DNA of 64,000 nucleotides from Burkholderia sp. WSM2232 (GTDB taxonomy: Bacteria; Pseudomonadota; Gammaproteobacteria; Burkholderiales; Burkholderiaceae): positions 124,223 through 188,222 of the forward strand of contig NZ_AWZV01000006.1 in NCBI RefSeq assembly GCF_000472545.1. Direction: 5' to 3'. The notes below the pieces were generated by a model, which searched no databases, was not told the DNA's origin, and worked only from the letters and a program-made list of their open reading frames with translations. Below, piece after piece: positions 1-8,434 of this stretch. Made by a program: the position numbers and the translations under genes. Each line of letters starts with the position of its first letter. The first letter of the stretch is position 1.

Positions 1-124
1 ATTACCGTCCGGATTGGTGCAGCACGCCAACGAGCGTGCACGGGGTGCCGCCGTCCAAAAAAAGTCGCGCAGAGCTTCGCGCGAAAGATCGTAATGCTTC
101 GCCTAACTCCGCATGGAAGGGAAC

Positions 125-904
125 ATGATTCTCGGCGATACGATTCTCGAAACGCGCGGCCTCACTCGTGAGTTCAAAGGCTTCATTGCCGTGAACGGCG
201 TGAACCTGCGCGTGCGCCGCGGCTCGATCCATGCGCTGATCGGCCCCAATGGAGCAGGCAAGACCACGTGCTTTAACCTGCTCACCAAGTTTCTCGAGCC
301 GACAGCCGGACAGATCGTCTTTAACGGCGTCGACATCACGCATGAACGCCCCGCGCAGATCGCGCGGCGCGGCATTATCCGTTCGTTCCAGATTTCCGCT
401 GTGTTCCCGCATCTGACGGCATTGCAGAATGTGCGTATTGGTTTGCAACGTTCGCTTGGCACCGCTTTTCATTTCTGGAAGAGCGAGCGCACGTTGCGCC
501 GGCTCGACGACCGCGCAATGGACCTGCTCACGCAAGTGGGCCTGACCGATTTTGCCGATGTGCTGACCGTCGAACTCTCGTACGGCCGCAAGCGTGCGCT
601 GGAAATCGCCACCACGCTGGCGATGGAACCCGAGCTGATGCTGCTCGACGAGCCGACGCAGGGCATGGGTCACGAAGACGTGGACCGCGTCACGGCGTTG
701 ATCAAGAAAGTATCGAGCGGCCGCACCATTCTGATGGTCGAACACAACATGAATGTGATTGCCGGCATCTCCGACACCATCACCGTACTTCAGCGAGGCG
801 AAGTGCTTGCCGAGGGCACGTATGCCGACGTGTCGAAAAATCCGCTGGTAATGCAAGCCTACATGGGCAGCGCCGACGCGGCGCTCGCCGGAGCCCACGC
901 ATGA
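125..904 (+). CDS. livG: HAAT-family ABC transporter ATPase, LivG type
   Basis: This is the first cytoplasmic ATPase of a branched-chain-amino-acid-type ABC importer. A Walker A motif GPNGAGKTTC lies near residue 40, the signature region reads LSYGRKRALEIA, and Walker B is LMLLDEP. ATG 125 is preferred because GGAAGG ends four bases upstream; an in-frame ATG at 113 lacks such a site. The stop overlaps the next start by ATGA, so translation is probably coupled to livF. The transported substrate cannot be read from the ATPase. The 124 bases before it hold no recognisable gene. Family assignment is firm; the symbol is at family level. Confidence 0.9.
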   Translation: MILGDTILETRGLTREFKGFIAVNGVNLRVRRGSIHALIGPNGAGKTTCFNLLTKFLEPTAGQIVFNGVDITHERPAQIARRGIIRSFQISAVFPHLTALQNVRIGLQRSLGTAFHFWKSERTLRRLDDRAMDLLTQVGLTDFADVLTVELSYGRKRALEIATTLAMEPELMLLDEPTQGMGHEDVDRVTALIKKVSSGRTILMVEHNMNVIAGISDTITVLQRGEVLAEGTYADVSKNPLVMQAYMGSADAALAGAHA

Positions 905-1659
905 ACACAATTGCCGAGCGCGAAAGCCTCGAGGTGAGCGGCAAGGCCGCTGGCGCACCCGCGCTGGAGATCGCGGGATTGCAGGCGTGGTACGGAGAGT
1001 CGCACATCCTGCATGGCGTCGATCTGACGGTGGATCGCGGCGAGGTGGTAACGCTGCTCGGCCGTAACGGCGCAGGGCGCACCACGACATTGCGCGCGAT
1101 CATGGGCTTGACCGGCCGGCGCACGGGGTCGATTCGCATTGGCGGCCGTGAAACGATCAACCTGCCCACACATCGCATTGCGCATCACGGCATTGGTTAC
1201 TGCCCCGAAGAACGCGGCATTTTTTCGAGCCTCTCGTGCGAGGAAAACCTGTTGCTGCCGCCGCCCGTGGGCGACAAGGCACACATGATGTCGCTCGAGG
1301 AAATTTACTCGATGTTCCCGAATCTGCAGGAACGCCGCATGAGCCAGGGCACGCGGCTGTCGGGCGGCGAACAGCAGATGCTCGCGGTGGCGCGAATTCT
1401 GCGCACGGGCGCGAGCCTGCTGCTGCTCGACGAGATTTCCGAAGGTCTCGCGCCTGTCATCGTGCAGGCACTCGCACGCATGATCGTCACACTGAAGACG
1501 CGCGGCTACACCATTGTGATGGTCGAACAGAATTTCCGCTTTGCGGCGCCGCTTGCCGATCGTTTCTATGTGATGGAGCACGGTACGATCGTCGAGCACT
1601 TCGGGGCGGGTGAACTCGAAAGCAAGATGCCGGTACTGCATGATCTGCTGGGCGTGTAG
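901..1659 (+). CDS. livF: HAAT-family ABC transporter ATPase, LivF type
   Basis: This is the second ATPase of the importer, 252 residues, the usual LivF length. The signature LSGGEQQMLAVAR and Walker B LLLLDEISEGLAP are intact. The Walker A motif reads GRNGAGRTTT: the catalytic lysine position (residue 60, codon 1078-1080) is arginine. Arginine at this site occurs, as far as I remember, in some LivF-like proteins, but it would be expected to change nucleotide handling. The start overlaps the stop of livG (ATGA). The protein carries an N-terminal extension of about 20 residues before the ABC domain. It should pair with LivG (125) under permeases LivH (3101) and LivM (3982). Confidence 0.88.
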   Translation: MNTIAERESLEVSGKAAGAPALEIAGLQAWYGESHILHGVDLTVDRGEVVTLLGRNGAGRTTTLRAIMGLTGRRTGSIRIGGRETINLPTHRIAHHGIGYCPEERGIFSSLSCEENLLLPPPVGDKAHMMSLEEIYSMFPNLQERRMSQGTRLSGGEQQMLAVARILRTGASLLLLDEISEGLAPVIVQALARMIVTLKTRGYTIVMVEQNFRFAAPLADRFYVMEHGTIVEHFGAGELESKMPVLHDLLGV

Positions 1660-1712
1660 CGCTCGCGCCCGATTGCCTCTGATAACCACAAGTGAAGAAC
1701 CAGGAGACAGGA

Positions 1713-2927
1713 ATGAAAAAGAACCCACTCGCGCGGCTTGCTTCAGTTTGTTTCGCGGTCGCCGCCGGCGCCGCCATCACTACGGGGAGCGCGCAAGCGG
1801 CAGACGACGCAGTGAAGGTCGGCTTCATTACGGACATGTCGGGGCTTTATGCGGACATCGACGGCCAGGGCGGCCTCGAGGCGATCCGCATGGCCGTTGC
1901 GGATTTCGGCGGCAAGGTCAACGGCAAGCCGATTACCGTGCTGTACGCGGATCACCAGAACAAGGCGGACATCGCGGCGTCGCGCGCACGCGAATGGTTC
2001 GACCGCGAGGGCGTCGATCTGCTGATCGGCGGCACGAATTCCGCAACCGGGCTTTCGATGAACACCGTGGCCGGTGAAAAACACAAGGTGTACATCAGCA
2101 TCGGGGCTGGGGCCGACACGCTGACGAACGAGCAGTGCACGCCGTATACGATTCACTATGCGTACGACACGACGGCGCTCGCCAAAGGCACCGGGTCCGC
2201 AGTCGTGAAGCAGGGCGGCAAGTCGTGGTACTTCCTCACCGCCGACTACGCGTTCGGCAAGGCGCTCGAAAAGAACACGTCGGACGTGGTGAAGGCGAGC
2301 GGCGGCCAGGTGCTGGGCGCGGTGCGTCATCCGCTGTCGGCGTCGGACTTCTCGTCGTTCCTGTTGCAGGCCCAGTCGTCGAAGGCGCAGGTTCTCGGCC
2401 TCGCGAATGCGGGCGGCGACACGATCAACTCGATCAAGGCCGCGAAGGAATTCGGCATTACCAAGAGCATGAAGCTCGCCGCGTTGCTGATGTTCATCAA
2501 CGACGTGCATAGCCTCGGCCTCGAAACGACGCAGGGCCTCGTGCTCACCGACAGCTGGTACTGGAACAAGGACGCAAATACGCGCAAGTGGGCGCAGCGC
2601 TACTTCGACAAGATGCGCAAGATGCCGTCGAGCCTGCAGGCCGCTGACTATTCGGCGACCATGAACTACCTGAAGGCGGTGCAGACGGTCGGTTCGACCG
2701 ACGCCGACAAGGTCATGGCGCAACTCAAGAAGACCAAGATCGACGACTTCTATGCAAAGGGCTACATCCGTCAGGACGGCAGCATGATCCACGACATGTA
2801 CCTGATGCAGGTGAAGACGCCCGCGGAGTCGAAAGAACCGTGGGACTACTACAAGATCACCGCGACGATCCCGGGCGAGCAGGCGTTCACCACCAAGGCG
2901 GAGACGCGCTGCGCGCTGTGGAAGTGA
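1713..2927 (+). CDS. periplasmic substrate-binding protein of HAAT ABC importer
   Basis: A 404-residue periplasmic binding protein (Peripla_BP_6 type) with a signal peptide ending near GSAQA-ADDAVKVG. The mature part begins VGFITDMSGLYADIDGQGG, typical of the amino-acid/amide branch of Liv-like receptors. ATG 1713 follows AGGAGA at 1702-1707 with proper spacing, so it is preferred to a GTG at 1692. It lies between the ATPase and permease genes, and about 170 bases of non-coding sequence separate it from livH. The many residues that differ from classical LivK/LivJ suggest a ligand other than leucine, isoleucine or valine, but the ligand cannot be named. Confidence 0.88.
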   Translation: MKKNPLARLASVCFAVAAGAAITTGSAQAADDAVKVGFITDMSGLYADIDGQGGLEAIRMAVADFGGKVNGKPITVLYADHQNKADIAASRAREWFDREGVDLLIGGTNSATGLSMNTVAGEKHKVYISIGAGADTLTNEQCTPYTIHYAYDTTALAKGTGSAVVKQGGKSWYFLTADYAFGKALEKNTSDVVKASGGQVLGAVRHPLSASDFSSFLLQAQSSKAQVLGLANAGGDTINSIKAAKEFGITKSMKLAALLMFINDVHSLGLETTQGLVLTDSWYWNKDANTRKWAQRYFDKMRKMPSSLQAADYSATMNYLKAVQTVGSTDADKVMAQLKKTKIDDFYAKGYIRQDGSMIHDMYLMQVKTPAESKEPWDYYKITATIPGEQAFTTKAETRCALWK

Positions 2928-3100
2928 AGTAGCCTGAAGGTCCGGCCGACGGCTGGCTCGCCATGCCGGCAGCCGGCCGTTGGTGCGCGTCGCTCCGTCT
3001 GTTTCATATGCCGCGCGTGGCCGGCGTCATGCGCGTGTTCAACGTGTGCCGGCCCGATCGCGCACAACCGATCTCACCTTGACGATGGGTGAAGGCTTCA

Positions 3101-3985
3101 ATGGACATCTTTGGCATTCCGCTTCCCGCGATGCTCAGCCAGTTGCTGCTCGGACTCGTGAACGGCTCGTTCTACGCAATCCTGAGTCTGGGACTTGCGG
3201 TGATCTTCGGCTTGCTGAACGTGATCAACTTCGCTCATGGCGCGTTGTTCATGCTCGGCGCGATGCTCGCGTGGATGGGCTTCTCATACTTCGGCGTGCC
3301 GTACTGGCCGATGCTGATCATTGCGCCGCTGCTGGTCGGCCTGTTCGGCGTCCTGATCGAACGCTCGATGCTGCGCTGGCTGTACAAGCTCGATCATCTG
3401 TACGGGCTGCTGCTGACGTTCGGGCTCACGCTGGTCGTCGAAGGTGTGTTCCGCTCGATCTACGGCTCGTCCGGCCAGCCGTACGACGTACCCTCGGCAC
3501 TCTCGGGCGCGACCAATCTCGGCTTCATGTTCCTGCCGAACTATCGCGCGTGGGTCGTGGTGGCTTCGCTGATCGTCTGCTTCGCGACCTGGTTTGTCAT
3601 CGAGAAGACGCGGCTTGGCGCATATCTGCGTGCGGGCACCGAAAATCCGAAACTGGTTGAAGCGTTCGGCATCAACGTGCCGCTGATGATTACGCTCACT
3701 TACGGTTTCGGTGTCGCGCTCGCCGCGTTTGCCGGCGTGCTGGCCGCACCGGTCATCCAGGTTTCGCCGCTGATGGGCCAGCCGATGATCATCACGGTGT
3801 TCGCAGTCGTGGTGATCGGCGGAATGGGGTCGATCATGGGCTCGATCCTGACGGGCCTGATGCTCGGCGTGATCGAAGGGCTCACGCGCGTGTTCTATCC
3901 GGAAGCGTCGGCCACCGTCGTGTTCGTCATCATGGCGCTGGTGTTGCTGGTGCGTCCGGCGGGTCTCTTCGGCAAGGAAAAATGA
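3101..3985 (+). CDS. livH: HAAT ABC transporter permease, LivH type
   Basis: An inner-membrane permease of 294 residues, rich in hydrophobic helices. It contains the LivH hallmark GLAVIFGLLNVINFAHGA near the N-terminus and VVVIGGMGSIMGS toward the C-terminus. ATG 3101 is chosen because GAAGG at 3091-3095 is at the right distance; a GTG at 3089 is an alternative. It overlaps the following livM by four bases. It forms the membrane channel with LivM for the binding protein at 1713. Confidence 0.9.
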   Translation: MDIFGIPLPAMLSQLLLGLVNGSFYAILSLGLAVIFGLLNVINFAHGALFMLGAMLAWMGFSYFGVPYWPMLIIAPLLVGLFGVLIERSMLRWLYKLDHLYGLLLTFGLTLVVEGVFRSIYGSSGQPYDVPSALSGATNLGFMFLPNYRAWVVVASLIVCFATWFVIEKTRLGAYLRAGTENPKLVEAFGINVPLMITLTYGFGVALAAFAGVLAAPVIQVSPLMGQPMIITVFAVVVIGGMGSIMGSILTGLMLGVIEGLTRVFYPEASATVVFVIMALVLLVRPAGLFGKEK

Positions 3986-4956
3986 TGCAGAGAAAAGTGC
4001 TCTACGGTCTGCTGCTGCTCGGGCTCCTCGCGGTGCCCGTGCTCGGCATCTATCCGCTCTTCGTGATGAAGGTGATGTGCTTTGCACTCTTCGCCGCCGC
4101 GTTCAATCTGCTGATCGGCTACACGGGCCTGCTGTCGTTCGGACACGCAATGTTCCTCGCGTCGGCAGGTTATGTCACCGGTTATGCGATGCAGACGCTC
4201 GGCTTCTCGCCCGAGCTCGGCGTGCTGGCCGGCACAGCTTGCGCGACCTTGCTGGGGCTCGTGGTCGGCATCTTCGCGATCCGTCGGCAGGGCATCTACT
4301 TTGCGATGGTGACGCTCGCGCTTGCGCAAATGGTCTACTTTGTGTTCCTGCAGGCGCCCTTCACGCATGGTGAAGACGGTCTGCAAGGCGTGCCGCGCGG
4401 CAAGCTGTTCGGCGTGCTCGACCTTTCGTCCGACGTCGCGCTGTACTTCGTCGTGCTGGCGGTCATGGTGCTCGCATTCCTTCTGATCGTGCGGATCGTG
4501 CATTCGCCGTTCGGGCAGGTGCTCGTCGCGATCAAGGAAAACGAGCCGCGCGCGGTGTCGCTTGGCTACGATACAGACCGCTTCAAGTTGCTCGCCTTCA
4601 TTCTGTCTGCTGGGCTCGCAGGACTCGCGGGGTCGCTGAAGGTCGTGGTGCAGGGCTTCGAGACCTTGAGCGACGCCTACTGGACCATGTCGGGACTCGT
4701 GGTGCTGATGACGCTGGTGGGCGGCATGGGTACGTTGTTTGGGCCGCTGCTGGGCGCCGCATTGATCGTGGCGCTGGAAGATCGCCTGGGCGATATCGGC
4801 AGCGTGCTCGCTTCGGCCACGGGCGTGGATTGGTTCCGCTCGCTGGGCGAGTCGGTGACCATCGTGACGGGGGTGATCTTCATTGCGTGCGTACTCGCGT
4901 TTCGTCGCGGGATTGTCGGCGAAGTCATCGCGCGCGTGCGGCCACTGCGCGCGTGA
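3982..4956 (+). CDS. livM: HAAT ABC transporter permease, LivM type
   Basis: The second inner-membrane permease, 324 residues, with the conserved stretches YTGLLSFGHAMFLASAGYV and LVGGMGTLFGPLLGAAL typical of LivM. Unlike the LivM of the next operon it is not fused to an ATPase. The start codon at 3982 overlaps the stop of livH, with AAGGAAA just upstream; ATG 3985 is also possible. It is the last gene of this operon. No strong terminator follows directly; the next hairpin is at 5237. Confidence 0.9.
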   Translation: MMQRKVLYGLLLLGLLAVPVLGIYPLFVMKVMCFALFAAAFNLLIGYTGLLSFGHAMFLASAGYVTGYAMQTLGFSPELGVLAGTACATLLGLVVGIFAIRRQGIYFAMVTLALAQMVYFVFLQAPFTHGEDGLQGVPRGKLFGVLDLSSDVALYFVVLAVMVLAFLLIVRIVHSPFGQVLVAIKENEPRAVSLGYDTDRFKLLAFILSAGLAGLAGSLKVVVQGFETLSDAYWTMSGLVVLMTLVGGMGTLFGPLLGAALIVALEDRLGDIGSVLASATGVDWFRSLGESVTIVTGVIFIACVLAFRRGIVGEVIARVRPLRA

Positions 4957-5213
4957 AAAGCGCGACGGGCGCACGCGCAACGGTGCGGCCAATTGCTTCG
5001 GCGTCCGATCTAATCGCGCTGCTGTGCAGTATGACCCGCAAAGCGCGCTTGAGCCCTTATTTGTGGAACTTGCAGCAACGCCGCTCAAATGCGCCCCAAT
5101 TCGGTGCCGCAGTGCACCACTAGGGTAATTGCTAGTTGTGGCGGGGAGGGGGCTCGGTTAACCTTCATGCAGTTCTGATGCACCACGAATTTGCAGGTGG
5201 AGAACGAGGAGAC

Positions 5214-5225
5214 ATGAGGCACTAA
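5214..5225 (+). other. possible three-codon leader ORF (Met-Arg-His)
   Basis: ATG AGG CAC TAA is preceded by a strong purine-rich ribosome-binding sequence (GAGGAG, 5206-5211) and followed after 11 bases by a perfect terminator hairpin. It sits in the 542-base gap 4957-5498, which otherwise holds only the terminator and a candidate promoter. The geometry resembles a minimal leader peptide, but three codons carry no branched-chain residues and could arise by chance. Confidence 0.2.
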
Positions 5226-5236
5226 GTGCCCGCACG

Positions 5237-5277
5237 AAAGCGCTGTTGGATTGATATCCAACAGCGCTTTTTATTTT
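5237..5277 (+). terminator. Rho-independent terminator with 15-bp perfect stem
   Basis: A perfect inverted repeat with arms at 5237-5251 and 5256-5270 and a TGAT loop is followed by TTATTTT. It could end the first transporter operon (about 280 bases downstream of livM) or act as an attenuator in the leader of the binding-protein gene at 5499. Confidence 0.85.
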
Positions 5278-5378
5278 GTGCTTTTCCATTTGCGCCATTC
5301 CAGGAATTCGCTAAGTCGGCGGCCATTTTTATGCCGCCGATAATCGACTCGCCTATCCGTATTCCCCCTTCAAAACGC

Positions 5379-5408
5379 TTGCGGCGTGGGACTCCGGTCC
5401 GCTACACT
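5379..5408 (+). promoter_or_regulatory. candidate sigma70 promoter for the binding-protein gene at 5499
   Basis: TTGCGG (5379-5384), an 18-base spacer and TACACT (5403-5408) lie about 90 bases upstream of the start codon and downstream of the terminator at 5237. The match is moderate. Confidence 0.4.
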
Positions 5409-5498
5409 TCTTATTCACCGACCGCTGGGTTGGGATTTAACTCAAGAATTTGCGTACGAATTTAAGGCGAATTGTTTAACGGGGCATAGAGGAGCGGA

Positions 5499-6665
5499 AT
5501 GAAGTCGGCATTGCGTTGGATCAGCGCGGCATTAGTCGCCACCGGAGTTTCGGCTGCCTGGAGCAGCCATGCATTCGCAGATGTGAAAATCGGCGTTACC
5601 GTCTCGGCAACCGGTCCGGCCGCATCGCTCGGCATTCCGGAGAAGAACACCATCGCGCTGCTGCCGAAAGAAGTGGCCGGCCAGAAGGTCGACTACATCG
5701 TGCTCGACGACGCCACAGACTCCACCCAGGCCGTCAAGAACGCCCGCAAGCTGACGAGCGAAGACCACGTGGACGCAATGATCGGCTCCACGGTCGTGCC
5801 GAACTCTCTCGCCATGATTGACGTCGCCGTGGAAAACACCACGCCGGTCATCTCACTCGCCGCGGCGGCAAGCATTGTCGAGCCGATGGACGCCAAGCGC
5901 GCGTGGGTCTTCAAGACGCCGCAGAACGATATCTTGATGGCCACCGCCATCGCGCAACACATGTCCAATCACGGCGTGAAAACGGTGGCGTTCATCGGCT
6001 TCTCCGACGGTTACGGCGAAAGCTGGTTCAAGGAATTCAGCAAGGCCGCGGACCTGGCGAAAATCAAGGTCGTGGCGAACGAACGCTTCGCGCGTAACGA
6101 CGCATCGGTCACGGGGCAAGTGCTGAAGATCGTCTCGCAGAATCCGGATGCGGTGCTGATCGCAGGCGCAGGCACGCCAGCCGCGTTGCCGCAGAAAACG
6201 CTCAGGGAGCGCGGCTACAAAGGCAAGTACTATCAGACGCACGGCGTCGCCAATAACGACTTCCTGCGCGTGTGCGGCAAGGACTGCGAAGGCACGTACC
6301 TGCCGGCGGGTCCGTTGCTAGTCGCGGAGCAATTGCCTGATTCGAATCCGGTGAAGAAGAGTGCGCTTGCCTACAAGCGCGCGTATGAAGGCGCTTATGG
6401 AGCAGGCTCGGTATCGACTTTCGGCGGTCACGCATGGGACGCGGGTCTGCTGCTGCAACGCGCGATTCCACTCGCTCTGAAGAAAGGGCAGCCCGGTACG
6501 CCGGCTTTCCGTGAAGCGCTGCGCGCGGCGCTGGAAGGCACGAAAGATCTGCCCGCGTCGCACGGCATCTTCAACATGAGCGCGAACGACCACGCTGGTC
6601 TCGATCAGCGGGCGCGCGTGATGGTGCAGATTGTCGGCGGCAAGTGGAAGTTGGCCGGCGACTGA
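5499..6665 (+). CDS. Liv-type periplasmic substrate-binding protein, paralog 1
   Basis: A 388-residue periplasmic receptor with a signal peptide ending SSHAFA-DVKIG. The start has a clear ribosome-binding site (GAGGAGCGGA). The mature protein is a close paralog of the product of 7079: both share long identical blocks such as TGPAASLGIPEKNTIALLPK and RERGYKGK/KERGYKGK. A cysteine pair in VCGKDCEG is shared by both. It is followed by its own terminator (6696), so it is probably transcribed separately from the permease genes. It likely feeds the LivH/LivMG/LivF system downstream. The ligand is probably an amino acid or related compound, but this is not determined. Confidence 0.88.
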   Translation: MKSALRWISAALVATGVSAAWSSHAFADVKIGVTVSATGPAASLGIPEKNTIALLPKEVAGQKVDYIVLDDATDSTQAVKNARKLTSEDHVDAMIGSTVVPNSLAMIDVAVENTTPVISLAAAASIVEPMDAKRAWVFKTPQNDILMATAIAQHMSNHGVKTVAFIGFSDGYGESWFKEFSKAADLAKIKVVANERFARNDASVTGQVLKIVSQNPDAVLIAGAGTPAALPQKTLRERGYKGKYYQTHGVANNDFLRVCGKDCEGTYLPAGPLLVAEQLPDSNPVKKSALAYKRAYEGAYGAGSVSTFGGHAWDAGLLLQRAIPLALKKGQPGTPAFREALRAALEGTKDLPASHGIFNMSANDHAGLDQRARVMVQIVGGKWKLAGD

Positions 6666-6695
6666 GGAAAGGCAAAGCGCCAGGTGAGTTCATAG

Positions 6696-6730
6696 AAAAA
6701 GACGCGTGCAGTTGACGCGTCTTTTTTATT
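6696..6730 (+). terminator. Rho-independent terminator
   Basis: The stem AAAAAGACGCGT (6696-6707) pairs with ACGCGTCTTTTTT (6715-6727) around a 7-base loop. It ends the transcript of the first paralogous binding protein. The remainder of the 413-base gap 6666-7078 holds the candidate promoter and palindrome described next. Confidence 0.85.
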
Positions 6731-6844
6731 GCGCGCTTGAGGCAACGCGGCGCGTGCGCTCGAGCAGTGCAAGCGAAGGGCACTGCGGCGCGAAACGTGC
6801 GGCAATGCGGCTTCAGGACAAACCCGCATTTGGGTTGCAGTCTA

Positions 6845-6888
6845 TTGACCGTCGGCGCGGCACAACGCAATACTACTAACATGTTAGT
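6845..6888 (+). promoter_or_regulatory. candidate promoter with overlapping palindromic operator
   Basis: TTGACC (6845-6850), an 18-base spacer and AATACT (6869-6874) form a plausible promoter. A perfect 14-bp palindrome ACTAACATGTTAGT (6875-6888) sits at the expected transcription start, a position typical of a repressor operator. The regulator is unknown. It would serve the second binding protein and the transporter genes behind it. Confidence 0.4.
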
Positions 6889-7078
6889 GGTTTAGGTTGC
6901 GCGAGTTCGCGGAGGCATTCGGTTATTGCGGCAGTAGGGAGCGACATACAAGCGGCGAAGGCGCGCACATCGAGCAGGGAAAACCATGCTTGGCACGGCC
7001 GGACCCTATAACTAGATTCAGACACCCGACCCACGAGTCGGATAACAGATACGCACTTCGGAGCGTTGGAGACTTGCA

Positions 7079-8239
7079 ATGAGAAAGACAAAACAATGGG
7101 TACGAACTGGCATCGCAATGGCATTAATGTGCGGTGCAGGCGCGACGTTCGCTCAGGTAAAGATAGGCGTGACGCTGTCCACCACGGGGCCCGCGGCATC
7201 GCTCGGGATTCCTGAAAAGAACACCATCGCGCTGTTGCCGAAGGAGATAGGCGGCAAGACGGTGCAGTACATCATTCTCGACGACGCATCCGACACGGGT
7301 AAGGCCGTTCAGAACACACGCAAGCTGATCGACGAAGATCACGTGGACGCGATTATCGGCTCAACGGTGACGCCCAATTCGCTGGCCATGCTCGATCCGG
7401 CATCCGAAGGCAAGACGCCGGTCATTTCGCTCGCTGCTTCGGCCGCCATCATTTCGCCCATGGACGCAAAGCGCGCGTGGGCCTTCAAACCGCCGCAGAA
7501 CGACAGCCTGATGGCCGATGCCATTGCCGACCACATGGAGCGTCACGGCGTGAAGACGGTGGGCTTCATCGGTTTCGCGGACGCCTACGGCGATAGCTGG
7601 AACAACGTGTTCAGCGCCGCCGCCGCTGCTCACAAGCTGAAGGTGGTGTCGAATGAGCGCTTTAACCGTACCGATGCATCCGTGACAGGCCAGGTGCTGA
7701 AGACAATGGGCGCCAATCCCGACGCGGTTTTGATTGCCGGCTCGGGCACGCCGTCGGCGCTGCCGGCCAAGACGCTCAAGGAGCGTGGCTACAAGGGCAA
7801 GGTGTATCAGACGCACGGTGTCGCGAACAACGACTTCCTGCGCGTCTGCGGCAAGGATTGCGAAGGCGAGATCCTGCCGGCGGGGCCGATCCTCGTCGCC
7901 GATCAGCTGCCGGAATCCAACCCGGTGAAGAAGTCGTCGCTGGCCTATAAGGCGGCCTACGAGCAGGCGTACGGCGCCGGTTCGGTGGCGACCTTCGGCG
8001 GTCATGCATGGGACGCCGGCCAGATGCTGCAGCGTGCGATTCCGGAAGCGCTCAAGACGGCTCAACCGGGCACCGAGGCATTTCGCGTAGCGCTGCGCGG
8101 CGCGCTGGAAAGCATCAAGGAACTGCCTGTCTCGCACGGCATCATGAACACGACTACGACGGACCACAACGGCCTCGACAAGCGCGCACGCGTGATCGTG
8201 CAGATCGTCGACGGCAAGTGGAAGCTGCAGAACGACTAA
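7079..8239 (+). CDS. Liv-type periplasmic substrate-binding protein, paralog 2
   Basis: A 386-residue receptor with a signal peptide ending AGATFA-QVKIG. It is the tandem duplicate of the protein at 5499, with only scattered substitutions across the mature domain. It is the receptor gene closest to the permease genes at 8435 and 9495 and probably shares their transcript. A stable hairpin (8319-8347) separates it from livH, which would favour more receptor than permease. Two similar receptors next to one transporter suggest either a wider ligand range or different expression conditions. Confidence 0.88.
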   Translation: MRKTKQWVRTGIAMALMCGAGATFAQVKIGVTLSTTGPAASLGIPEKNTIALLPKEIGGKTVQYIILDDASDTGKAVQNTRKLIDEDHVDAIIGSTVTPNSLAMLDPASEGKTPVISLAASAAIISPMDAKRAWAFKPPQNDSLMADAIADHMERHGVKTVGFIGFADAYGDSWNNVFSAAAAAHKLKVVSNERFNRTDASVTGQVLKTMGANPDAVLIAGSGTPSALPAKTLKERGYKGKVYQTHGVANNDFLRVCGKDCEGEILPAGPILVADQLPESNPVKKSSLAYKAAYEQAYGAGSVATFGGHAWDAGQMLQRAIPEALKTAQPGTEAFRVALRGALESIKELPVSHGIMNTTTTDHNGLDKRARVIVQIVDGKWKLQND

Positions 8240-8318
8240 TACAAGAAGCGGTACGCGCCTCTCATGAAGTGCGGCACATGACGCCGCACTGCCATTCTGT
8301 TCGACGACAATGGCACCC

Positions 8319-8347
8319 ACCGCCGCGCCGTGCTCCGGCGCGGCGGT
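8319..8347 (+). promoter_or_regulatory. intercistronic GC-rich hairpin between receptor and permease genes
   Basis: A perfect 12-bp stem (8319-8330 with 8336-8347) with a 5-base loop is followed only by TGTCTTT. It is more likely an mRNA-stabilising or partial-termination element that sets receptor-to-permease ratio than a full terminator. Confidence 0.5.
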
Positions 8348-8434
8348 TGTCTTTCAGCACCGCAGTTTCGTTGGCGGCCGCGTGCCGGCACGACCGTTCC
8401 CAGTTTCGATTTCGACGCTTCAGGACGAGGAAGT

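Noticed and set aside
8330..8434. A 35-residue N-terminal extension of LivH (start at 8330)
   Set aside because: The extension overlaps the intercistronic hairpin and has no ribosome site, whereas ATG 8435 has a strong one and starts the conserved region.
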